This document shows, piece by piece, positions 34,545-43,579 of a DNA stretch of 64,000 bases (positions within the stretch are counted from its first letter, which is position 1; each line of letters opens with the position of its first letter). The notes beneath the pieces were generated by a model that made no database searches, was not told the origin of the DNA, and saw nothing but the letters and a program-made list of their open reading frames with translations. The stretch comes from Lacinutrix sp. C3R15 (GTDB lineage Bacteria > Bacteroidota > Bacteroidia > Flavobacteriales > Flavobacteriaceae): the NCBI RefSeq assembly GCF_018860825.1, contig NZ_JAHKPZ010000004.1:124001-188000 (forward strand), read 5' to 3'. The position numbers and the translations under genes are program-made.

Positions 34545-35138
34545 ATGAAAGAAAATATTATTTCACATAACTATCAAGTTTCCAAAGAAGATAGACAAGA
34601 AAACAATAAGCATACCTCTTTTTTAGTATGGTTTACAGGACTTTCGGGTTCTGGAAAATCTACAATAGCAAATGTTGTTGAGCAAGAGTTGTATAAACTA
34701 GGCGTAAAAACGTATACGCTTGATGGAGATAATATAAGAAAAGGAATAAACAGTGATTTAACTTTTGCACCAGAAGATAGAACAGAAAACATAAGAAGAA
34801 TTGCTGAAATTGCAAACCTAATGGTAGATGCAGGTTTAGTTACCTTAGCAGCTTTTGTTTCTCCATACAGAAAAGACAGAGAAAACATTAAAAGCATTGT
34901 TAAAGATGCCAATTTTATTGAAGTTTATATAAACACTAGTGTTGAAGAATGTGAACGAAGAGATGTAAAAGGACTTTATAAAAAAGCAAGAGCAGGAGAA
35001 ATAAAAAATATGACAGGAATCTCAGCTCCTTATGAAGCCCCAGAAAACCCAGATATTGAAATTAAAACAGAAGAAAAGACCGTTGAAGAAGCGGTGAAAG
35101 ATATCATGGCGTATATTAGGCCTAAATTAAAAATTTAA
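34545..35138 (+). CDS. cysC: Adenylyl-sulfate kinase
   Basis: The 197-residue P-loop kinase phosphorylates APS to give PAPS. The Walker A motif GLSGSGKST is at 32-40. The APS-binding segment LDGDNIRKGINSDLTF and the EDRTENIRRIAE motif follow; both are characteristic. It is a stand-alone enzyme, not fused to CysN as in many bacteria. It is part of the run cysQ-DUF2061-cysC. PAPS is the sulfate donor for the sulfotransferase encoded 8 kb downstream. Confidence 0.96.
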   Translation: MKENIISHNYQVSKEDRQENNKHTSFLVWFTGLSGSGKSTIANVVEQELYKLGVKTYTLDGDNIRKGINSDLTFAPEDRTENIRRIAEIANLMVDAGLVTLAAFVSPYRKDRENIKSIVKDANFIEVYINTSVEECERRDVKGLYKKARAGEIKNMTGISAPYEAPENPDIEIKTEEKTVEEAVKDIMAYIRPKLKI

Positions 35139-35189
35139 TTACAAACAATTTTTATTTTATTAAATAAATAGAGTATAAATTGATTTAAT

Positions 35190-36167
35190 ATGAGTGATAA
35201 AAAGAAATCATTTTTAAAAAAAACAAAGCTAATACTTCCAATAGTATTAGCTGTTTTTTTTGGTTGGTTAACTTTTTCTAAACTTCCAATAACAGAAATT
35301 ATTCCCTATTTTAAATCTGCTAATTATTGGTGGATTGCTTTAGGTTTAGTTTTAGGTGTTTTAAGCCACCTCTCTAGAGCATATAGGTGGAATTATCTAC
35401 TAAAACCAATGGGTTACTCCATAAAAACACCAAACAGTATAATGGCTATATTTATTGCCTACTTAGCAAATTATGGCGTTCCAAGATCGGGTGAAGTATT
35501 GCGTGCAGCAGTAGCAACAAATTATGAAAATATTCCTTTTGAAAAAAGCTTTGGCACTATAGTAACAGAACGAATTTGTGATTTAATAATGATGCTTTCT
35601 ATTTGTGTTATCACCTTGTTTTTCCAGTTCGATTTTATTTATAATATTTTAATAAAAAAAATTAACTTAAGTAACCTAATAATAATACTGTTAGGTTTGT
35701 GCTTATTGTTTGGTTTAGTAGTTTTCTATATTAAAAAATCTAAAGGTAAAATTGCTAATAAAATTAAAAGTTTTGTAGTTGGTCTTTTAGAAGGAATTAC
35801 AAGTATATATAAAATGAAGAATAAAGGAGTTTTTATTTTTCACACTATTTTTATTTGGTTAATGTATATTTTAATGTTTTATATAACATCACTTTCTTTA
35901 AAAGAGTTACATGGCGCTCCTTTTGCATCTATGATAGTAGCTTTTATAGCTGCAAGTTTCACTATAGCCACAACAAATGGAGGCGTATTTTTTTACCCTG
36001 CAGCAGTTTTATCTGCACTTACATTGTTTGGTTTAGCAGAAGAACCTAGTTACGCTTTTGGGTGGATTATATGGACTTCTCAAACAATGATTATAATTGT
36101 AATAGGTGTGTTGTCGTTTATATTTTTACCAATTTATAATAAAAACAGAATAAGATTAAATAAATAG
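35190..36167 (+). CDS. Lysylphosphatidylglycerol synthase-type flippase-domain membrane protein (UPF0104/YbhN-like)
   Basis: The 325-residue protein has about eight membrane helices. It carries conserved features of the LPG_synthase_TM family: LSHLSRAYRWNYLLKPMGY (about 63-81), YLANYGVPRSGEVLRA (about 91-106) and a TERICDLIMM helix. Relatives are the flippase part of MprF and stand-alone proteins in polysaccharide loci, whose substrates are mostly unknown. It starts 51 bp after cysC and precedes cysD after a 292-bp gap. A role in lipid or lipid-linked sugar translocation is an inference. Confidence 0.85.
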   Translation: MSDKKKSFLKKTKLILPIVLAVFFGWLTFSKLPITEIIPYFKSANYWWIALGLVLGVLSHLSRAYRWNYLLKPMGYSIKTPNSIMAIFIAYLANYGVPRSGEVLRAAVATNYENIPFEKSFGTIVTERICDLIMMLSICVITLFFQFDFIYNILIKKINLSNLIIILLGLCLLFGLVVFYIKKSKGKIANKIKSFVVGLLEGITSIYKMKNKGVFIFHTIFIWLMYILMFYITSLSLKELHGAPFASMIVAFIAASFTIATTNGGVFFYPAAVLSALTLFGLAEEPSYAFGWIIWTSQTMIIIVIGVLSFIFLPIYNKNRIRLNK

Positions 36168-36191
36168 AATAAGGTTAAATAAATAGAATAA
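36147..36191 (+). repeat. 19-bp tandem repeat spanning the end of the flippase-like gene
   Basis: AGAATAAGATTAAATAAAT (36147-36165) is followed by a second copy with one change (36166-36184) and a partial third copy. The stop codon lies at the junction of the first two copies, so the second copy looks like a recent slippage duplication of the gene end. Confidence 0.8.
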
Positions 36192-36285
36192 CATTCTATA
36201 TTTAAGATATTGATTATTAAAGAAATTAAAATGTATTCGTTTATAAAAAAAACGGTTAAAGAGTATAAAATATCGTTAAAGATTT

Positions 36286-36293
36286 TAACTTTG
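36286..36293 (+). promoter_or_regulatory. Possible -7 element for cysD
   Basis: TAACTTTG fits TAnnTTTG within the 292-bp gap before cysD and would give a leader of about 160 bases. No convincing -33 box or riboswitch fold was seen in the gap. Confidence 0.4.
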
Positions 36294-36459
36294 GCAAATT
36301 ATTGCTATCATTAGTAATTAAAAATGTTAAAGTAGAACAGAATAAGGTAGTACAATACGAAAAGGTATCATACTGAAATTTAAATGAAAGCAGAAAATCC
36401 TATCAAATAGAAAATTACTATTTTAGGAATACTATAAAGAAAAAACTAAAATTCGAGCA

Positions 36460-37365
36460 ATGAGTAAATATTACTTAAATTATTTAGATGAATTAGAAAG
36501 CGAAGCAATCTTCGTTTTACGAGAAGTTTGGGCACAATTTGAAAACCCAGTAATATTATTTTCTGGAGGAAAAGATTCTATTCTAGTAACGCACTTAGCA
36601 AAAAAAGCATTTTATCCAGCTAAAATACCATTTCCTTTAATGCACGTGGATACAGGACATAACTTTCCTGAAACTATTCAATTTCGAGATGATATTATTA
36701 AAGAGTTAGGCGTAGAGCTTATTGTTGGTTCTGTACAAGAATCTATAGATGATGGTCGTGTGGCAGAAGAAAAAGGTAAAAATGCAACACGTAACGCGCT
36801 TCAAATCACAACACTTTTAGATGCTATAGAATCTAATAAAATAGATTGTGCTATTGGTGGAGGAAGACGTGATGAAGAAAAAGCAAGAGCAAAAGAACGT
36901 TTCTTTTCACATAGAGATGATTTTGGCCAATGGGATCCTAAAAATCAAAGACCAGAATTATGGAATATCTTTAATGGTAAACATTTTGAAGGAGAACATT
37001 TTAGAGCATTTCCAATTAGTAACTGGACAGAAATGGATGTTTGGAACTACATAAAAAGAGAAAACATTGCAATACCTTCTTTATATTTTGCACATGAGCG
37101 TGAAGTTGTTCGTAGACAAGGTACCTGGATTCCTAATTCAGAGTTTTTAGTACTAGAAGAACATGAAGAGGTAGTAGTTAAAAAAATACGTTTTAGAACC
37201 TTAGGAGATATCACAATTACTGGAGGAGACGAATCAGACGCAGATACTTTAGAAAAAATTGCTGCAGAAGTTGCAGGAATGCGTAACACAGAAAGAGGAA
37301 ATAGAAGTGATGATAAGCGTTCTGAATCTGCAATGGAAGATAGAAAACGTCAAGGATATTTTTAA
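36460..37365 (+). CDS. cysD: Sulfate adenylyltransferase subunit 2
   Basis: The 301-residue ATP pyrophosphatase-type subunit makes APS from ATP and sulfate together with CysN. The PP-loop FSGGKDS is at 34-40, with MHVDTGHNFPE and the GGRRDEEKARAKER block conserved. The C-terminus (RSESAMEDRKRQGYF) is complete. Unusually, the partner gene cysN does not follow directly: two genes for an O-acyltransferase pair lie in between. A 292-bp gap upstream may carry a separate promoter. Confidence 0.96.
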   Translation: MSKYYLNYLDELESEAIFVLREVWAQFENPVILFSGGKDSILVTHLAKKAFYPAKIPFPLMHVDTGHNFPETIQFRDDIIKELGVELIVGSVQESIDDGRVAEEKGKNATRNALQITTLLDAIESNKIDCAIGGGRRDEEKARAKERFFSHRDDFGQWDPKNQRPELWNIFNGKHFEGEHFRAFPISNWTEMDVWNYIKRENIAIPSLYFAHEREVVRRQGTWIPNSEFLVLEEHEEVVVKKIRFRTLGDITITGGDESDADTLEKIAAEVAGMRNTERGNRSDDKRSESAMEDRKRQGYF

Positions 37366-37391
37366 TAGAAAACCCAATTTACTAATTACCT

Positions 37392-38861
37392 ATGCTGTTT
37401 AATTCCTTAGACTTTGCTATATTTTTTCCGATAGTTTTTATTCTTTATTGGCTGGTTGCTAAAAATAAAAATTACAGAAATATACTTTTACTTGTTTCTA
37501 GTTACGTGTTTTACGGCTGGTGGGATTGGAGGTTTCTACTATTAATAGCTTTTAGTTCGTTGGTTGATTTTTTAATTGGTCAAAAAATTTATAATACGGA
37601 TAATAAGAAAAAGCAAAAGCAATATTTGCTAGTCAGTCTTGTTGTTAATTTGGGTTTCTTAGTTTATTTTAAATACACGAACTTTTTTATTGACACTTTT
37701 GTAGATTCCTTTAGGTTATTTGGTAGTGAATTAGAGGTTTCTACGTTAAATATCATCTTACCAGTAGGGATTAGTTTTTACACCTTTCAAACCCTTAGTT
37801 ATACGATAGATATTTACAGGAAACAGCTAGAACCTACTAAAGATTGGCTCGCTTTTTTCTCATTTGTATCTTTCTTTCCGCAACTAGTTGCAGGACCCAT
37901 TGAGAGAGCATCCCATTTATTACCTCAGTTTTATAAAACCTATACCTTTAATTATAATCAAGTGAAATCTGGATTATTATTAATGGCTTTTGGATTGTTT
38001 AAAAAGATGGTTATTGCTGATAGAGCTGCTCTTTATGTGAATGAAGTATATAATAATCCAGGAGGTTATGAAGGTGTAGAAACCATCATGGCTACTGTTT
38101 TGTTTGCTTTTCAAATTTATTGTGATTTCTCAGGATATTCAGATATTGCTATTGGAGCTGCTAGAACAATGGGCTTTGATTTAATGAAAAATTTTGATAG
38201 CCCTTATTTTTCTAAATCTATTACAGAGTTTTGGAGACGCTGGCATATATCATTATCTACATGGTTTAGAGATTATGTATACATCCCATTAGGTGGAAGT
38301 AGAAAGGGTAAATATAGAACGTATGCCAATTTATTTATCGTCTTTTTAGTTAGCGGTTTATGGCACGGAGCTGCCATGACTTTTGTGATTTGGGGAGTAA
38401 TTCATGGTATAATAATTGTCTTTGAAAAAGCGACTTATAAAATACGAACCAAGATAAGCAATACTTTAGGCTTGTCTGCTTATACCTTTGCAAATAAATT
38501 GTTTTTTGTAATCATTACCTTTGTTATTGTAGATTTTGCATGGTTATTTTTTAGAGCAAATTCTTTTGCAGATGCATCTATAATTATTCAAAATATGTTT
38601 AATAATAATTTTTATGAATTATTTGGTACCGATTTATACCTTATAGGTTTAAAGGAAAATGAGTTTTTAGCATTATTTTTAAGTATTATTGTTTTGATTG
38701 GTTTTGAATTAAACCACAAGAAGTATAATATGGTTAATTGGTTAAATAAACAATCTATTATATTACGTTGGTCTACTTACCTTGCTATTGCAATGGTTCT
38801 TACCATTTTTGGAGTATATGGAGATGATAATGTTTCAGAATTTATTTATTTTCAATTTTAA
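37392..38861 (+). CDS. MBOAT family O-acyltransferase (AlgI/DltB/PatA-like)
   Basis: The 489-residue integral membrane protein has about ten hydrophobic segments. The family signatures are YFKYTNFF (about 92-99), the FWRRWHIS motif with His285, and the catalytic His325 in SGLWHGA. MBOAT proteins such as AlgI pass acetyl groups across the membrane for O-acetylation of exported polysaccharide or peptidoglycan. It lies 26 bp after cysD and 3 bp before its probable partner. The family call is firm; the acyl group and acceptor are inferred, most simply acetate on the exopolysaccharide of this locus. Confidence 0.93.
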   Translation: MLFNSLDFAIFFPIVFILYWLVAKNKNYRNILLLVSSYVFYGWWDWRFLLLIAFSSLVDFLIGQKIYNTDNKKKQKQYLLVSLVVNLGFLVYFKYTNFFIDTFVDSFRLFGSELEVSTLNIILPVGISFYTFQTLSYTIDIYRKQLEPTKDWLAFFSFVSFFPQLVAGPIERASHLLPQFYKTYTFNYNQVKSGLLLMAFGLFKKMVIADRAALYVNEVYNNPGGYEGVETIMATVLFAFQIYCDFSGYSDIAIGAARTMGFDLMKNFDSPYFSKSITEFWRRWHISLSTWFRDYVYIPLGGSRKGKYRTYANLFIVFLVSGLWHGAAMTFVIWGVIHGIIIVFEKATYKIRTKISNTLGLSAYTFANKLFFVIITFVIVDFAWLFFRANSFADASIIIQNMFNNNFYELFGTDLYLIGLKENEFLALFLSIIVLIGFELNHKKYNMVNWLNKQSIILRWSTYLAIAMVLTIFGVYGDDNVSEFIYFQF

Positions 38862-38864
38862 AAT

Positions 38865-40322
38865 ATGAGAAATTTTTCAGTACTTTTAATAAAATTAGTT
38901 ATATTAACGATAATATACGCGTTGTTTCTGAGTATATTAGGTGGTTTTTTTATTTCTAAAAAATCTGGAAATAAAACTTGGGATTCTTTTTATAATCAAC
39001 CTTCTAACTCTATAGATTTATTGTTTTTGGGTAACTCTCATATCGGTAATGGTATTGATTTAAATATTGTAACTGTTAAGACAAAAGCAAACGTAAATAC
39101 TATATATAGTTCCGGACAAATTTTAAACCAAATTTATTACAGTTTTAAAGAAACTCTAAAATATCAATCCCCTAAATTGATTGTAATTGAAACTTTTGCA
39201 ATACCAGGTGATAGCATTTATTATTTTAAAGACCCTGTAAAAGAAAGTGATGTTCCTTTTAAAGCTAAAATTCAAAGTTTTGATTCTAAGAAAATAGGTC
39301 TGGTTAAACTCAATGAGTATTTAGATATTTATAAGGACGAAGAATTTTTACCTACATTCTTCCCTTTAATTAGAAATCATTCTAATTGGAATAAAGAAGA
39401 CTTTGTAACCAATAATTTATTTGAGGAATACAATCCTGTAAATTCAACTAGATTTTATAAAGGTTCGTCAAACTCTATTACCACATTAAGTAAAAAAAGG
39501 GTGGAAGGTTATAAGAAAAAGACCTTTAAAAATGAACCATTTAAAATAGCTGAAAACCAACTCGAATACTTTAATAAAATAATGGAACTAGCTAAAAAGC
39601 ATAATATAGAAGTAATGCTTCTTACAATTCCATATTTTAAAGAATATCGAAACAAAATTGATTATTCCTCATTTCATACAGAAATTAATAATCTTGCATT
39701 GAAGAATAATATTAAACACCTTGATCTAAATGTCGTTTTTCCAGATTGGGATAATACTAATTTCTCTAATGAATATGTAGGATATAATCAACATGTAAAT
39801 TACAAAGGAGCTATTAAAACAAGTAATTACCTTTCTAATTTTATAAACACAAATTATAATTTAAATTCAAATGTAATTCCTAAATCATTGCCTGAATTTT
39901 ATCTTTATAATGATATTAAAAGAGATACATTAAAGGAAGGAAACAGATTGTTAGGAAATTTGGAAAAAATAAATGGAACCAAAAACAAACAATATAAAAT
40001 AAGACAAGGTAGCTCCCCATTGGTTTTAGATGGTTGGACAGCAATAGAAAATATAGACTCTAAGAATAGTGAAATATTTATTGGATTAAAAAGTGATAAT
40101 AATTCAATATATGTATCTAAAGCTAGCCAATTTAAACCAATAGAAAGAAAAGATGTATCTAAGTTTTTTAAAAAAGAAAATATTTACGACAACTCAGGTT
40201 TTAAAATAAATGTAAACAGTTTATTGCTTGAAAAAGGTAAATATAAAGTCTTTATGATAATTAGAAATTCAGAGGGCGAAGTTTTAGTTAAAAATTCAAA
40301 TAAACGAATAGAAATAATATAA
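38865..40322 (+). CDS. SGNH-like partner of the MBOAT acyltransferase
   Basis: The 485-residue protein has one N-terminal membrane helix (about 7-30) and an extracytoplasmic domain. An SGNH-type block I is visible as LFLGNSHIGNG (Ser58, with GNSH in place of GDS). A block V-like motif is YNQHVNYKGA (His310), similar to the DxxH of DltD and AlgJ-type partners. A C-terminal extension of about 140 residues (345-485) is beta-rich and unrecognised. Such proteins finish acyl transfer in the periplasm after the MBOAT step. It is 3 bp after the MBOAT gene and 5 bp before cysN. Confidence 0.75.
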   Translation: MRNFSVLLIKLVILTIIYALFLSILGGFFISKKSGNKTWDSFYNQPSNSIDLLFLGNSHIGNGIDLNIVTVKTKANVNTIYSSGQILNQIYYSFKETLKYQSPKLIVIETFAIPGDSIYYFKDPVKESDVPFKAKIQSFDSKKIGLVKLNEYLDIYKDEEFLPTFFPLIRNHSNWNKEDFVTNNLFEEYNPVNSTRFYKGSSNSITTLSKKRVEGYKKKTFKNEPFKIAENQLEYFNKIMELAKKHNIEVMLLTIPYFKEYRNKIDYSSFHTEINNLALKNNIKHLDLNVVFPDWDNTNFSNEYVGYNQHVNYKGAIKTSNYLSNFINTNYNLNSNVIPKSLPEFYLYNDIKRDTLKEGNRLLGNLEKINGTKNKQYKIRQGSSPLVLDGWTAIENIDSKNSEIFIGLKSDNNSIYVSKASQFKPIERKDVSKFFKKENIYDNSGFKINVNSLLLEKGKYKVFMIIRNSEGEVLVKNSNKRIEII

Positions 40323-40327
40323 GAAGC

Positions 40328-41581
40328 ATGTTAGACAATAATCAATTATTACGTTTTACAACAGCAGGAAGTGTAGATGATGGAAAAAGCACCTTAATTG
40401 GTCGTTTATTATACGATTCCAAATCTATATTTGAAGACCAATTAGAAGCGATTACAAATACCAGTAAAAAGAAAGGCCACGAAGGTGTGGATCTAGCTTT
40501 ATTTACAGATGGTTTACGTGATGAGCGTGAACAAGGTATTACCATAGATGTTGCTTACAGGTACTTTACAACACCTAAACGTAAGTTTATTATAGCAGAT
40601 ACCCCTGGGCATATTCAATATACGCGTAATATGGTTACAGGAGCATCTACAGCAAACGTTGCAACTATTTTAATAGATGCTAGACATGGTGTAATTGAAC
40701 AAACTAAAAGACATGCTTTTATTGCTTCTTTATTACAAATACCACACATTATTGTTTGTATAAACAAAATGGATTTAGTAGATTTTTCTGAAGAAGTTTA
40801 TAATAATATTGTTAAAGAATTTGAAGACATTTCTTCAAAAATGTTAGTGACAGATGTTCGTTTTATTCCAATGAGTGCTTTATTAGGGGATAATGTAGTT
40901 CATAAATCTGAAAACATGCCTTGGTTTCAAGGAGCTCCAATGTTACATACTTTAGAGACCATGCACATTAGTAGCGATATTAATAAAGTCGATGCACGTT
41001 TTCCTGTACAAACCGTACTAAGACCGCAAAGCGAAGGCTTTATTGATTACAGAGGCTATGCTGGACGTGTAGCAAGTGGTGTTTTTAGAAAAGGAGATGA
41101 AGTAACAATAATGCCTTCAGGATTTACCTCTAAAATTAAAACGATTGATACTTTAGATAAAGAGTTAGAAGAAGCGTATGCACCAATGTCTGTTTCTATA
41201 ACACTAGAAGATGATATTGATATTAGTCGTGGTGATATGATTGTACGTTCTAATAACAAACCAGAAGCAGTACAAGATATTGAAGTGATGTTATGTTGGT
41301 TAAATAATACACCTGCAAAACCAAGAACTAAATACACAATAAAACACACCTCAAACGATCAAAAAGCAATGATTAAAGAAGTGATTTACAAATACAATAT
41401 CAATACTCTAGATCGTATTAATGACGATAAAGAAATGAACATGAATGATATTTGTAAAGTAAAAATACGTACAACTAAACCATTAATGGTAGATACGTAC
41501 AGAGAAAATAGAACAACAGGAAGTGTTATTCTTGTAGATGATGCTACCAACGAAACGGTTGCAGCAGGAATGATTGTTTAA
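40328..41581 (+). CDS. cysN: Sulfate adenylyltransferase subunit 1
   Basis: The 417-residue GTPase of the EF-Tu superfamily drives APS synthesis with CysD. The G1 motif GSVDDGKST is at 14-22. G3 is seen in ADTPGHIQYTRNM and G4 as NKMD, and the two beta-barrel domains follow. There is no C-terminal APS kinase domain; that activity is in the separate cysC. It starts 5 bp after the SGNH-like gene, so cysD and cysN still appear to be one transcript despite the two inserted genes. Confidence 0.96.
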   Translation: MLDNNQLLRFTTAGSVDDGKSTLIGRLLYDSKSIFEDQLEAITNTSKKKGHEGVDLALFTDGLRDEREQGITIDVAYRYFTTPKRKFIIADTPGHIQYTRNMVTGASTANVATILIDARHGVIEQTKRHAFIASLLQIPHIIVCINKMDLVDFSEEVYNNIVKEFEDISSKMLVTDVRFIPMSALLGDNVVHKSENMPWFQGAPMLHTLETMHISSDINKVDARFPVQTVLRPQSEGFIDYRGYAGRVASGVFRKGDEVTIMPSGFTSKIKTIDTLDKELEEAYAPMSVSITLEDDIDISRGDMIVRSNNKPEAVQDIEVMLCWLNNTPAKPRTKYTIKHTSNDQKAMIKEVIYKYNINTLDRINDDKEMNMNDICKVKIRTTKPLMVDTYRENRTTGSVILVDDATNETVAAGMIV

Positions 41582-41599
41582 TATAATACAGAATTAAAA

Positions 41600-42160
41600 A
41601 TGATGAAAAGAATTGTTTTATTAGTAACTATTTGTTTAAGTATTAGCTTATTCAGTTGTGGTGAAAAGGAAAAGAAAGCAAAAACCGAAGTAACAACAAC
41701 AGACCCAGTTATGGAAGCACCTAAAGAAGAATCGGTGTTTAAAATTAATTTAGATATCGTGGTGCCTAATGATGACGAAATAGAAGTTTTTTATTTAGAT
41801 TATGATAACCAAGCATATAGTTATAAAACGAAAGTAACCAAAAAAGTTACAGGAGATACGAAATCTCAAAATATAGAATTATTGCTTCCAAAAGAAATCT
41901 TTCCTACGAGTTTAAGATTTGATTTTGGTACAAAAAACAGTACAGAAAATATAGTTTTTAATACGGTTAAAATGTCTTACGAAGATTTTGAACTGCAATT
42001 AAATTCACAAGAATTTCTTTCTTTTTTCGTACCTAACGAATATGTAAATTACACCAAAGAAACAGGTGTAATCGAACGTAAAATGGTAGATGGAAAGTAT
42101 GACCCTTATTTTAATTCAAAACCAGTTTTTAAGAAGAAACTAGAATTAGAAGCTAGGTAA
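41600..42160 (+). CDS. Hypothetical lipoprotein
   Basis: The 186-residue protein has a lipoprotein signal peptide (LFSC, Cys20), a charged Lys/Glu/Thr linker and a beta-rich domain of about 130 residues. I do not recognise a family. It is 18 bp downstream of cysN and 42 bp upstream of the wzx-like gene, so it is probably co-transcribed with both. Position suggests an envelope protein linked to the polysaccharide; no function is assigned. Confidence 0.7.
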   Translation: MMKRIVLLVTICLSISLFSCGEKEKKAKTEVTTTDPVMEAPKEESVFKINLDIVVPNDDEIEVFYLDYDNQAYSYKTKVTKKVTGDTKSQNIELLLPKEIFPTSLRFDFGTKNSTENIVFNTVKMSYEDFELQLNSQEFLSFFVPNEYVNYTKETGVIERKMVDGKYDPYFNSKPVFKKKLELEAR

Positions 42161-42202
42161 TAAACAGTATGGAGGATTTGTTGCTCTGGAAAAAAATGAA
42201 AA

Positions 42203-43516
42203 GTGGACTTGTTTCAAAAAATTAAAGACATCTTTAAAGGAGAATTTGCTAAGAAAACAATATTCTCTTTTGTTTTAAAAATACTAGGCTTAGTGTTAAG
42301 CTATGCCTTTATTGTTATCGTTTCAAGATCTTTTGGGGCAGAATCTTATGGGCGTTTTTCTATTGCATTTACAGTATTAAATGTTTTTGCATTAGTCTTT
42401 GCGCTAGGTATACCAGATGCTACTATAAAAATAGTTTCTGATCAAAGTATAAATAGTAAATTTCATTTTAGAAGAACCTCTATAAAGTTATTAATACTTT
42501 CAGCTGCTGTAGGAAGCTTAATATTATATTCACTTTCTACATTTTTATCAGATTTTTATAAAGATGAAACACTTAAAAGGTATTTTGTTATTTCTGCAAT
42601 AGCATTAACACCTTTAATTTTATTACGATTAAATTTTGAAACCTTAAGAGGTAAAAAAGAGATTGTCAGATTTGGTTTTTTATCTCATATTATCCCTTTT
42701 TTTGCGGCATCTATTATTGTGCTTGTAGCTTTTTATTATTTTAATGTTATAGAAGATACTATTATAATTAGTGCTTATGCTTTAGGAGTTGGTATCGCTT
42801 TTGTTTTGAGTGTTTTCTGGATAAAAAAAGCAGATAATTCAAAACTAAAAAAGTATTCTGCAAAGCAACTAATGCATTATTCTTTTCCAATGCTAGCTAC
42901 CAGTTCTTTTATTTTTATAATGGGGTGGACAGATACTTTAATGTTAGGTTATTATAATGATAAAACAGACGTAGGAGTATATAATGTGGTTATTAGAATA
43001 GCAAGAATAGCAATTATAGCTATAACATCCATTAATCTTGTTTTAGCACCTAAAATATCAGAGTTCTATGGTAATTCTCAATTAGAGGAGATGAAACAAT
43101 TAATAACAAAATCAACCAGACTAATTTTTATAATTACAGTACCATTGGTAATTGTAATTATGGTTGCTAATAAACTTGTTCTATCTGTTTTTGGAGAAGA
43201 ATTCATTGTAGGAGGCCTTGCTTTAATAATCGTTATGATGTCTCAATTAATTAATGCAATATCTGGTAGTTCTGGGCAAGTAATGAATATGACAGGAAAT
43301 CATAAAAAACTAAGAAACTTTACAATATACAGCGGCATATTAAATATAACCCTTAATTTTCTTTTAATTCCGTTATACGGAATTATTGGAGCAGCCATAG
43401 CTACTGCTTCTAGTATTATTGTACTTAATCTTAGTTCTGCTGTTTTTGTTAAACAAAAATTGGGCATAGTAACTTATTTTAATCCATTCCTTTTTATTAA
43501 AAACAAGAAGAAGTAA
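42203..43516 (+). CDS. Wzx-type oligosaccharide flippase
   Basis: The 437-residue protein has 12 or more membrane helices and the RSFGAESYGRFSIAF motif near the N-terminus that marks the polysaccharide biosynthesis/MATE-like flippase family. It should move the lipid-linked repeat unit across the inner membrane. The start is GTG at 42203; an overlapping out-of-frame 18-codon ORF begins at 42169 and may be a chance frame. It sits between the lipoprotein and the sulfotransferase genes. Family firm; substrate specificity unknown. Confidence 0.9.
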   Translation: MDLFQKIKDIFKGEFAKKTIFSFVLKILGLVLSYAFIVIVSRSFGAESYGRFSIAFTVLNVFALVFALGIPDATIKIVSDQSINSKFHFRRTSIKLLILSAAVGSLILYSLSTFLSDFYKDETLKRYFVISAIALTPLILLRLNFETLRGKKEIVRFGFLSHIIPFFAASIIVLVAFYYFNVIEDTIIISAYALGVGIAFVLSVFWIKKADNSKLKKYSAKQLMHYSFPMLATSSFIFIMGWTDTLMLGYYNDKTDVGVYNVVIRIARIAIIAITSINLVLAPKISEFYGNSQLEEMKQLITKSTRLIFIITVPLVIVIMVANKLVLSVFGEEFIVGGLALIIVMMSQLINAISGSSGQVMNMTGNHKKLRNFTIYSGILNITLNFLLIPLYGIIGAAIATASSIIVLNLSSAVFVKQKLGIVTYFNPFLFIKNKKK

Positions 43517-43579
43517 TTGTTATTCTTTTTTAATACATTACAAATTAAATCTAATTATAAAATTAAATATTGATTCCTT

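Noticed and set aside
36168-36459. Riboswitch before cysD
   Set aside because: I found no recognisable SAM or other riboswitch core; the gap is AT-rich with only a weak promoter-like box.
33312-41581. Ordinary assimilatory sulfate reduction operon
   Set aside because: It lacks cysH, cysI and cysJ and sulfate transporter genes, while a PAPS-binding sulfotransferase and polysaccharide genes are interleaved.
42169-42225. 18-codon frame overlapping the wzx GTG start
   Set aside because: It could be a leader peptide, but nothing besides an adjacent GGAGG supports it and such sites are not used typically in Bacteroidota.
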